A stretch of 64,000 bases of DNA from Perkinsus olseni (lineage: Eukaryota; Perkinsozoa; Perkinsida; Perkinsidae), in assembly GCA_013115135.1 (NCBI GenBank), contig JABANP010000058.1, positions 124,001 through 188,000 on the forward strand. The letters are read 5' to 3'. Below the pieces are notes generated by a model. The model was not told the DNA's origin. It was given only the letters and a program-made list of their open reading frames with translations, and made no database searches. Positions 55,568-64,000 of the stretch are shown here, one piece after another. The stretch's first letter is position 1, and every line of letters begins with the position of its first letter. The position numbers were made by a program, and so were the translations under genes.

Positions 55568-55604
55568 CTAGGGGTCCCCTAGGCCCCTAGTCTAGGGGTC
55601 CCCT
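55568..55604. repeat. Repeated palindromic motif CTAGGGGTCCCCT
   Basis: The 13-mer CTAGGGGTCCCCT occurs at 55568-55580 and 55592-55604, separated by AGGCCCCTAGT. Each copy contains the palindrome AGGGGTCCCCT (odd centre), so the array can form several alternative hairpins. Confidence 0.6.
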
Positions 55605-56901
55605 GAGCGAATTCCTCATTGCCAGCATGCTGGTGGCCAACGAGTACTGATTGGTCTACTCGGGCGCGTGCCGGATGGCTTGAGGGCGCAAACTAACTCG
55701 TGGTTGGATAAATTTCGGCAGAACCTCGGAGTAAGTTGCTGCCCGTAGGATGATGTGAAAAGGCTAATAGTCCAAAGACCTATTCAAGTGCTTTTTGTTT
55801 CCGGCTGCCGATCCGCGGAAGATTAGTCGGGTACCGTGTCCGAGTGGGGAATTCTCACAACTTATTTTGGTACCGATTTAGAGCACCCCGTCGCGGGGTG
55901 CCCCGAAACTGCTCGAGTAGTGCGCATTATTCCATCATATTCCACCAGCGAGTTCATCGCAGACCACGACACTTCGGAGCCGGGCGATGTAAACGGCTCA
56001 CGACTCCAATTTCATCTTCACCCAGGATTGTTGCATCAAACAGACTTCGGGCTGAGTTCAGCTGTCATCCCAGTTTGATATAGATGAAAGTCCTCTGAAT
56101 GAAACGTGGTAGCCGTACGGTCGAGAAAATCTTATGCGTAGGGCTCCGTTTCCTGACTTGCATGTGGTGCAAGGCTCCTTCGGCCCCGAAGCTGTGGGGT
56201 CCGCCATTGCCGGAGATCTCAAGACTCTGGGATGCTGCTCAGTCTTCCAAAGCGACCGTGCACACAAGAACGTGACATTTTGAGACATTGTCAGCATACC
56301 AAATTACCATGGCTGGCCCGTTAATGTGACATCAATGATGTAAACGTGCTCCCTAAAACATGGTTGTCGCTCCCTCGGGAGGGCATTTAAGCCAAGGTAG
56401 CCACTCGTAGTTTCTCCATCGAGAGCTGATTCGAGATCCCCGATAAAACTCGCGTTCACTGAGATTTTCGCCTGACTCTTAGCACAAGTCGGAGAAGCTG
56501 GAAGATGCTCGAGGGATTGAGAGATATCTCATTGAGTCAAAAAGTAAAAGGCGAGAGTGCATCCATGCCGTTCTGAGCGAAGCTTCAGAACTTGTTGACT
56601 CTCACAATAGTCAATCTGTCAGGATGATTGAAGCCATGAGCCGCTCGCAACCACAATGGCATCTACAACATACAACAGATCTGGCAGCAGTATTTGCAGT
56701 TACAGATGAGAGTTGAGCGGGCCAGCACCCGAGGAGGGCCAACCGAAAGGAGCCGATGCCTCTCCCTGCGAGAGCAATTGTTCAAAGAATGATGGGATGG
56801 CAAACGAATGAATGAAATGATCTGTTGAGATCGCCACAACTATGCCAACCCCTCAGACTTTGCTGGTGGTTAGGTTGAATAGTCCGGCGAAACACCATCA
56901 A

Positions 56902-57108
56902 CTAATACGGACATGAGCATACGCATTTACGTCCTTCAATAATACATTTACACTGCGGTTCGCAACCTCCACTCTCTATTATGCAGTACTGCATTTGGCA
57001 GAATGGTTTGGCGCCTCCGAGTGTAAGAGAGGGGGCAAGGAACCACTCGGCGCTACATAACAGGGTGAACGGGGCGATGCCTATCAGCAGGTGATAGAAT
57101 TGAGCCAT
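56902..57108 (-). CDS. Small secreted eight-cysteine CPY protein, copy 3
   Basis: A 68-residue frame from ATG 57108 to TAG 56902. The signal peptide MAQFYHLLIGIAPFTLLCSA is followed by EWFLAPSLTLGG. The skeleton is C-x4-C-x6-C-E-P-Q-C-K-C-x6-C-x-C-x-C-P-Y. The leader GGCCGTTGCTT just before the ATG is nearly the same in copies 4 and 5 and similar in copy 6, which fixes the start. The 3' flank (TTGATGGTGTTTCGCC) is shared with copy 4. No intron. Function unknown, predicted secreted. Confidence 0.84.
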   Translation of the reverse strand: MAQFYHLLIGIAPFTLLCSAEWFLAPSLTLGGAKPFCQMQYCIIESGGCEPQCKCIIEGRKCVCSCPY

Positions 57109-58802
57109 AAGCAACGGCCAGTATCAATGACTGAACAACTACACAATTCTAGCCTCAGAAAAGTTAATGCCATCTCTGTAACAAATCGAAAACGCTCCTC
57201 AGCGAGACTTCCACGGCAACCGCGGGCTCTCGTGCGTGCTCGTCAACCGGAGTGTCACACTCTGTAGTTACGTATTGTGTCTGATCAGACCGACTCATTT
57301 TGAATGCATCAGTATGGACTTAGCTTTCCTAGTTACCGCTATCTAGGCTGAGCGGCTGACGAGATCTATTCTCGCATAGTTGGTGATAGTTGCGCTGTCT
57401 CTCAACCAACTATTGCTTCTTACCCATTTGCACGCATACACAGACGACTCTCTGTGTCTCGCGAAGCGACAGTGTCGCTGCGATACGGACACGGATACGG
57501 ACCCCAGATTGGGAACTCAGTTGACAGAGTCGGAGGCTGCGACCACAGCTTGAGAGCACGTTGTCATGCCGTCGAATGCTTATCCTCGGATTTGACAGGT
57601 TTGAGGCACCTTACAGCTCCCTCGCTGAATCGTACATCGCTTTGGTGGATTCCAATTACGAGTTTCAAAGACTTTACCCCCGTCAGCTCTTCGCTCAGCG
57701 ACAGCTTTAGGCGGGGAAAGTAATCAACGCCGGTAGAGCGGGTTTACAGAGTGCTGTCGTATCCTCCAAGGCTTCCATCTCCCGAATTGAGTTACATTCT
57801 CGGTATCAGTTGCGTATTTGCGTAGAGTTCTCAGCTCAAGCTGCTCGAACCATCCTGCCTGTGGATGAGTGAGCCATGGAGTATCCGCCTGTCGGCCACG
57901 ATGGCACCGTCACCCAGATGGTTGCTCCACCCATACTTCGGGCTGGCTCTGAGCAGGTATTCAAGTTTGATACAGATGACAATCCTCTACGCCGAACCAC
58001 GTGATAGCCGTACGGGCGAGAAAATCCCATGCCTATTAAGAGCACGCAGCAATTGCTACATCAGGAGTTTCACGACAACGACACTTGAGGCTCCTTCTTG
58101 TCCCTTGCATGCTGTGCGACTCTTGAATGCTTTGCCGGTCTGTCGAAGCAGCCATGCACACAAGAACGTGACATTTCGAGACCTCTTCAGCATGGTAGAC
58201 TAGCATGACCGCCTCGTTAATGTGGCATCAGGAATGTGAACGCACGTTTAGCGTGCTCCCTAGAACCTGGCTTTCGATCCCTCGGGAGGAGATCCAAGCC
58301 ACAGTTATCGCTCCTCCTAGTTTCTCCATTATGCGTTAGTTCTCCGCTTATTCACTAAGTTCATCGCCAGACTCAGTGCAAGTCGGAGGCGCTGGGAAAC
58401 GGTGAACTTCATCGGGTGAAGGACTGAGAAATATCTCATTGAGTCAAGAAATTGAATAGCAAGCGTACAGCCATACCCTTGCGAGCCCTTCCGAAACTTG
58501 CCGACTTCCTGTGGAATCAATCAGTCGGGAAGGTTCAAACTATCAGGCGCTTGCTATCACGATTGCATCTACAACGTACTGCAGAATCGGCAGCAGTAAT
58601 TAGTGTTGTAGATGAGCGTCGAACGGGTCAGCACCCGAGGAGGGCCAACCGAAGGGAGCCGATGCCTGGCTCCTCCTGCCAGAGTGATTGTTCAAACAAT
58701 GATGGGATAATGAATGAATAATCGGTTGAAATCACCGTAACTGGGCTGACGCCAAAGACTTAGCCGATGGTTAAGTTGAATACTAGGGCGAAACACCATC
58801 AA
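57109..58802. other. Inter-gene part of tandem unit
   Basis: About 1.7 kb. It repeats blocks also found before copy 3 and copy 5. Small open frames such as 57865-58203 lie on the repeated DNA on both strands and show no conserved protein. No separate gene is supported. Confidence 0.5.
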
Positions 58803-59000
58803 CTAATACGGACATAAGCACATGCATAAATGCCTTACATCAATGATACATTTACACTGTGACTCGCAACCTCCAGTGACTTCTTTGCAGAGCGAGTTCG
58901 GGCATGGTGAGAATGTAGGGGAGGTGGCAAGGAACCTCTCAGCGCCAGATAGCACGGTCAGCGTGACAGTGCCGATCAGCAGGGGATAGAATTGGGCCAT
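58803..59000 (-). CDS. Small secreted eight-cysteine CPY protein, copy 4
   Basis: A 65-residue frame from ATG 59000 to TAG 58803. Signal peptide MAQFYPLLIGTVTLTVLSGA, then ERFLATSPTF. The skeleton is C-x4-C-x6-C-E-S-Q-C-K-C-x7-C-x-C-x-C-P-Y; the usual Pro of CEPQC is Ser. A longer frame using an upstream TTG exists, but the ATG aligns with the other copies. Leader, signal peptide and 3' flank are closest to copies 3 and 5. Predicted secreted, function unknown. Confidence 0.83.
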   Translation of the reverse strand: MAQFYPLLIGTVTLTVLSGAERFLATSPTFSPCPNSLCKEVTGGCESQCKCIIDVRHLCMCLCPY

Positions 59001-60994
59001 GAGCGACGGCCTGTATTGATGGCTGGACAACTATGCAATTCCAGGCTTGAAAGAGTTAATGCCACCTCTGCAAAAAGATCAAAAACCGCCCTCATCGAGA
59101 CTTCCCGGCAAGCCCGGGCTCTCGTGCGTGCTTTGTTACGTGCCTCAGTTGACTCTAACACAAGAGTGAAGGGAGGCGCCAAGAAAGCCTTGAGTATGCG
59201 TGCAACTGTGTAGGCAGCATAGCTAATGGCAAAGCAGCGCAACTGTGACGACAACACTAAGGATACCATTCTCAGCCCTCAGCATTATCATACATAAGAA
59301 ACATCAAAGCAGCAATACTCAGTAGCTTAACCACTTATGCTAAGCCTATAACGGCTCCATATAACAGCTTGTGAACCGGAGTGTCACAGGCTGTAGTTAC
59401 GTATTGTGTCTATTCAGACCGGCGCATTTTGATTGCATTAGTGCAGGGTTAGCTTTCCTAGTAATTGCTAGTCTTAGCAGCGGACGAGAGCTACCCTAGT
59501 AGTTTATAGACTACAACAAACTATAACTAAGCTACGCTGTCTCTCGATCAGCTGTGCTTATCATTATTCGCACGTATATACAGACAACTTGAGATAGGAC
59601 GATCTGCCTGCCCTGTTGGCCAGTCTTCTTTAGCCGCGATAAATCGATTGCTCCCTATATTGATACGTGTAAATCGACCCCGCCCGGCCATCATCAGCTA
59701 CCTCTTCATCGTTGAATGTGCGACCCTGCCTGTGCGAAGTAGACAGTTTTTGGAGGGCGTAGCTAAGTAGAGTCTTAAGCATAGCTAGTACGTGTATGTG
59801 TCGAAGGCTCGATTACAAGTGCAGCCTTTCGAGAGTTATGATCGGCACATCTGCCAACCTTGTCGGCCGTTGCTCAAGTATAATCTTCTGTATCTGCCTT
59901 TGACATTATGTTGCCAGAGCTATTGTCATCGACTACCTACAGTTACTGTAGGTACAACACTGTAGTGCAGTATCACCGGGTCACCCGGGCACGACTCTGT
60001 GTGTCCCGAGGAGCCTCTTGACTAGTAGGTGCTGGTGGAGACCCATAAGGTAAAAGCAAGCCACCGTACACGGTGCAAGACTATTAGTTTGAGATCTCAG
60101 AAGTTCCATACAGTTGCAATTCTGAAGACGTCCGAATCATATCGAGCCGACATTGAAACTTCTTCTTTCTACTCTTCGTATGTTCCGTAGGAGTTCTTAT
60201 ACTGGATGATGCAGTGGCACTGTACCTCTGGCAGAGCTGTACTGCAGAATCATGCTTAGGGTTTTCAGCCCAAGCCGCTCGAACCAAGATGAGTGAGCCA
60301 TGGAATATCACTCTCTGATCCGCCCTCGGCCAGGGGGGCAGAAGTTGGTGGAGGAGCGCGCATTATTCCATCATAATATTCCACCAGTGAGGTTATCGTA
60401 CAGTGTACGACGTACACGGTGGTTGGGAGCAGGGCGATGCTCACGGCTAATGGCACGTCAGCTCACAAGCCGAGACGGGGACCAAAGTCACAGTCATCAC
60501 TCGTAGTCCGCCAGACCACGCCACACTTCGAACCTGTGAGTTCCTTCCAAATGACCGCCAGACTCTCAGCGCAAGTCAGAGAAGGTGGGAAATCCTTTGA
60601 AGATTGAGAAGATTGAGAGATAGGTCATGAAGTTGAAGGCGAGCGTGCAGCCATGCTCTTCCGAGCTTGTGGACTCTTACAATAGTCAATCTGTCAGCCT
60701 GACAGTGTCAGGGTGGTTCAAGCTGTCGGGCGCTCGCTATTACAAAGGCATCTACAATTTACAACAGATGCGGCAACAGTATTCAGAGTTGTAGATGAGC
60801 GTCGAGCGGAACAGCACCCGACCAAGGCCAAACGAAGGAAACCAATGTCTCGCTCCCTCTAACTCGCTGTCTCGAGTAATTGGTCAAAGAGTGATAAAAT
60901 GATAAATGGATGAATGATTGGTTCGAATCTCCATGATTATGTTAACACCTCAGAATTTGCGGTACTCTTGAATAGTCCGACTGAACACCATATA
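59001..60994. other. Inter-gene part of tandem unit
   Basis: About 2 kb of repeated non-coding DNA. The block near 60,280-60,420 matches those near 55,890 and 57,870. The sequence near 59,940 has a palindrome around TACAGTTACTGTA. No gene recognised. Confidence 0.5.
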
Positions 60995-61195
60995 TTAGTA
61001 CGGGCATGAGCACACGCATATACGTCTATCATCAAGAATACATTTACACTGGGGCTCGCAGTGTAATGGCACGCACCACCAGGTTGGACAGTCGTCGTCA
61101 TCCTCGAGAATACGAGGAAGGGCAAGGAACCGCTCAGCGCCAGATAACGGGGTCAACGAGACGATGCCGATCAGCAGAAGAAAGAATTGGGCCAT
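60995..61195 (-). CDS. Small secreted eight-cysteine CPY protein, copy 5
   Basis: A 66-residue frame from ATG 61195 to TAA 60995. Signal peptide MAQFFLLLIGIVSLTPLSGA, then ERFLALPRILEDDDD, an acidic run unique to this copy. The skeleton is C-x4-C-x4-C-E-P-Q-C-K-C-x7-C-x-C-x-C-P-Y. The stop codon is TAA where copies 3, 4 and 6 have TAG. The gene sits in the third tandem unit with the same leader (GGCCGTTGCTC) before the ATG. Predicted secreted, function unknown. Confidence 0.83.
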   Translation of the reverse strand: MAQFFLLLIGIVSLTPLSGAERFLALPRILEDDDDCPTWWCVPLHCEPQCKCILDDRRICVCSCPY

Positions 61196-63156
61196 GAGCA
61201 ACGGCCTGTATCAATGACTGGACAACTATGCAATTTTAGACTTGGCAAAGTTAATGGCATCACCATAACAAGCCAGCAACTCTCCACCGGGCGACGCGGT
61301 GGTGCTCGTGCGTGCATGCCACTCGGACTTCAGTTACCGGAGTCTGTCACAGACTGCAGTCTGGTATTGTATCTATTCATTACCATCTAGTCTGAGCAGC
61401 TGACAAGAGTTATCCTCGCATAATTTGTTACAGTTGTGCTGTCTCGAGATCAACAATGCTTCTTACGGTAATCTTACTCATTTGCACGCATACACAGACG
61501 GCTCTCCGTGTCCCGAGAAGCCCGGGGGACTAGCCTTCCTGCTGTGATCGGGCACATCCAACGCGCTGTCATGCCCTAGAGTACTTCTCGCCAGGCTTGC
61601 AGCACCTAACAGGGGGTGGAAGTTCTCGACCCATCGCTTCTCATGGATTCGAGGACCAATCGGTGCGGAGAATTGAGTCCGCAGGGCTCTGTGATTACTA
61701 CTTGAAATGAACCTCTTCAATGATCAAAGAGGTTGCCGGAAGAACAATATAATGACGCTACCTCTTTCATCTCAGATGAAGTTCTCCGAGGAAGGAATGC
61801 GGCAATCTCATTCAGCTATCTCTCAGCAGAAGCATCGTCGCAAATGCACGAGGGAGCATCCCATCGCTCGCGGCCAGTTATTGGCTTCGGCATCAGTCTG
61901 TGGCTAAGAATTCATAACTCGCCTCTTGTTTATTCAGAGCTTCTATCGACGTAGTGCATTCTCAAGGAACGGGTTCTCCGATGGGGACGACCCCATGCAA
62001 GGCCAAATAATGTACAAAAAAATTTGACAAAGTGTTGCGCATGAGCCTCGAAGAGATTTGACTGAGTGGTAGGCCACACAAGTGATCCGCTAATAGCGGA
62101 TTCGACTGACGATTTTTGAGATTTTGTTCTCCTTGGTTCCCTTCCAAGCAACTGGCCCGTGCGGTTGTGGCTCGGGTTGATAGAGTAATTGGCGCCAGTG
62201 GTGCAAGTTCACGAAGAGCTGCCATCCCGTATGAGGCGTTCATACGCTCAGTTGAGTTATTAACCCTCTTCGCTAGGTGCAGATGGAATTGTTTCCGTGC
62301 AGCGGGTGCGCATGACAGGGCAGTGAAATTCTTGATGCTCTAGGTCTCTCAGAGACGAACTTGCGAACTTTCAGGTAGAGACCGTCTATACCTGAAAGTT
62401 TGCACTTTGAGCCATATCACGCTGTTCTGTTCCAATTAATGTTTTGGAGCTAGAAGAGATGAGTCAGCTCAAATCATGTGATAGCTCGGGTTTTTGTAAG
62501 AAACTTCCACTCCGTGGAGAGTGTCAGACACACCGTATCTTATCAAAAATCAGAAATACCACGGGACAATTGTGTTGTGACAGTTGTGATACCGGGACAG
62601 TTGTGTACCACGGGGCTACGGTTGTCGCCAAAATTCCTTGAGTGCTCTACAATCTCGAAGAGCAAGGTTTCAACCAGTGGGACCCAGACGGCGTCAACTG
62701 GTGCATCTTTCTTCAGACAGTAACGGGTCGACGGCCCGCTCATCGAGTCAGGTCGAAGTGTGATCTCCAACAGGCTCGAAAAATCGGAGCGGCCTGCAAC
62801 TATATAGCTTGAGAGGGATTCGTGTTGTCGTCTTTTGCAGTTCCTCCCATGCAAAGTCGAGCCTCCCAGCTTTCTGCTGTCGAGTAGCTGCTACTCAGTA
62901 GCATGGGAAGTTCCCATTGGGAACTCTCTGCTCTAGGGAGCTCCTCGAAGCGCTCGACCGGCCGTCTTCAGCCGCATGACCAAAGTCGCACGGTCGGATC
63001 AGAAAAGGTTGGCGCGCCTCGACTTCAAAACTAACGTTTAGCGCAAGATGGGTACGTCTCCAATGAATGATTAAATAGTAAATGGAAGAAATGGTTGGGG
63101 CAACTGTAACGCTGGTGCTAATACTTTTGCTAGAATGTCCGGCGAAAGACCATCCA
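61196..63156. other. Inter-gene part of tandem unit
   Basis: About 2 kb. It is less similar to the other inter-gene blocks than they are to one another. It contains the hairpin at 62363-62403 and a small palindrome GTTCCCATTGGGAAC near 62,911. Open frames are short and unsupported. Confidence 0.45.
62363..62403. repeat. Perfect-loop hairpin
   Basis: The arm GCGAACTTTCAGGTA (62363-62377) pairs with TACCTGAAAGTTTGC (62389-62403), with one mismatch, around an 11-base loop. No T-run follows, so a terminator is not implied, and this is a eukaryotic context. Confidence 0.6.
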
Positions 63157-63363
63157 CTAATACGGACAGTCGCATATGCACCCATATCTATCATCACGAA
63201 GACATCCACACTGCGGCTCGCAACCTCCAGTATACTTTTTACATAGGAAGGCTGGACAGATGTACTTACCCACGAGGATGCCAGGTCGGACAGGGAGTCC
63301 CTCAGCGCTAGGCAACAGGGCCAGTAAGACGGTGCCGATCAGCAGTAGATAGAATTGAACCAT
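63157..63363 (-). CDS. Small secreted eight-cysteine CPY protein, copy 6
   Basis: A 68-residue frame from ATG 63363 to TAG 63157. Signal peptide MVQFYLLLIGTVLLALLPSA, then EGLPVRPGILVG. The skeleton is C-x4-C-x6-C-E-P-Q-C-G-C-x7-C-x-C-x-C-P-Y. It is the most divergent of the four minus-strand copies in the mature part, but leader, start and cysteine spacing agree. Predicted secreted, function unknown. Confidence 0.83.
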   Translation of the reverse strand: MVQFYLLLIGTVLLALLPSAEGLPVRPGILVGKYICPAFLCKKYTGGCEPQCGCLRDDRYGCICDCPY

Positions 63364-64000
63364 AAGCAAAGGCCTAGATCGATAACAGGACCACTATTGA
63401 ATTGAAGAATTATCAAAGCTAATGCCACCATTATTTCATTCCAGAAGCTAGGAGATTCGTGACACGCCGTCATGTTGAGTCAACACTGTTGATGGCGTGC
63501 ACTGTTGATTCAATAACTCAGTAAATTGTGGGCCGCAGTTACTATAGGCGCTCTTCGGCAGGGCTCAGGTATTTGTCAAACTAGTCTTGAGAGGCTTAAG
63601 CGAAAGCGTGATCTGTCGCACCCAGTGTGTTGTCTAAGCCCCAAGCCTAGGCGGAGGCGGAGGGTCACGGCAGCTTGGTTCGGGGCAGTGGGGACCATTC
63701 TTGAGGAAGGGCAGGGGCAGTCAGTGACTGCCAGTCACCCTGTGGCCTCGCCTCCGCCTATTGACTGCTGTATCAATTCATTCAATTTCAACACAACTGC
63801 TCTTGCGCTACGGATAAAGAGTTACGAATCGTAACCTGCGCATACACTGGAACCCAGTGACAGGATCAGCGATCCACTGATTGGCAGAAAATAATTAATT
63901 ATCGTGGCACTGATCATCATCATCCTTGTTCCCTCGTGTCTTCTCGCGTCTATTTTTGAGAGCGAGCCACTCGTGGGCGACCTCAGCTAAGCCACCTCCG
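63364..64000. other. Right edge, no gene recognised
   Basis: The first 60 bases match the leaders of the other copies. Inverted-repeat-like text around GTTGAGTCAACACTGTTGAT lies near 63,475. A plus-strand frame (63526-63834) is open but unrecognised. Confidence 0.4.

Larger units (their letters stand above)
55326..56901. other. Spacer after the palindromic element; first duplicated block
   Basis: About 1.6 kb. From about 55,840 it is homologous to blocks near 57,850 and 60,280, for example GTGCGCATTATTCCATCAT and AGCCGTACGGTCGAGAAAAT, so it is the downstream part of a tandem unit. Open frames on both strands are short and change between copies, which argues against coding. Confidence 0.5.
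55840..63420. repeat. Tandem segmental duplication, about 1.9-2.2 kb units, each with one CPY gene
   Basis: The four minus-strand CPY starts lie at 57108, 59000, 61195 and 63363, spaced 1892, 2195 and 2168 bases. Flanking DNA repeats with them: CAGCACCCGAGGAGGGCCAA at 56,724 and 58,628, with a diverged form at 60,815; CACACAAGAACGTGACATTT at 56,252 and 58,158; and GAAACACCATCAACTAATAC at the first two gene ends, with changed forms at the others. The leader regions upstream of each ATG are also alike. Divergence between units is appreciable, so the duplications are not very recent. Confidence 0.8.

Noticed and set aside
57865..58203. 112-residue plus-strand frame in a tandem unit
   Set aside because: The homologous DNA in other units does not keep the frame, so it is probably chance.
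1..64000. CRISPR array, bacterial operons or ribosomal RNA
   Set aside because: No regularly spaced identical repeats, no Shine-Dalgarno-linked gene strings and no rRNA-like sequence were seen; introns show a eukaryotic genome.

Overview
The window looks like nuclear DNA of a gene-dense, intron-rich protist. Almost every recognisable gene is cut by very short spliceosomal introns, mostly 44-54 nt, with GT-AG ends. The gene content is plainly eukaryotic: a Nup155-type nucleoporin, V-ATPase subunit e, TMEM260/DUF2723, NIPA-type Mg transporter, sigma-class GST, a Slo-type potassium channel and a RING-H2 protein. A Perkinsus-like alveolate is my best guess. It is inferred from style and gene set, not proven.

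Left part, about 1-44,000: a conventional gene-rich block. In order it holds a large unknown helical protein with an acidic N-terminus (643-8169, +), a fused pseudouridine-5'-phosphate glycosidase / PfkB kinase (8332-11363, +), a small unknown gene (11483-12364, +), a RING-H2 gene (about 12490-13986, +), two tandem paralogues of an unrecognised family, one with a clear signal peptide (14615-15107 and 15322 to about 15748, -), TMEM260-like (16931-19596, +), V-ATPase e (20187-20623, -, four exons fully resolved), two small unknown genes (20986-21340, -; 21608-22240, +), a Slo/BK-type K+ channel (22504-27764, +), a GST (28160-29063, -), a NIPA-like transporter with a long tail (29849-31958, -), a large AT-hook protein (32587-38837, +) and a Nup155-like gene (39324-44014, +).

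Right part, about 44,000-64,000: gene-poor and repeat-rich. It carries six intact members of a small secreted eight-cysteine family that I do not recognise. All end in C-x-C-x-C-P-Y-stop. Two lie on + (45547, 47434) and four on - (57108, 59000, 61195, 63363). The four - copies sit in tandem duplicated units of about 1.9-2.2 kb. Between the two orientations lies a nested mobile element: a 6.1 kb LTR retrotransposon (48336-54424) inserted into a palindromic element with 30-bp terminal inverted repeats (48231-55325). A degraded seventh member may lie near 55,450.

The most interesting observations are the CPY peptide family, a PfkB intron bounded by a 6-bp direct repeat with no possible GT-AG cut, six conserved-gene reading frames that each need a +1 shift, and an LTR element whose coding sequence runs into both LTRs. 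Multi-exon genes are given as spans; only some internal splice sites were resolved by hand.
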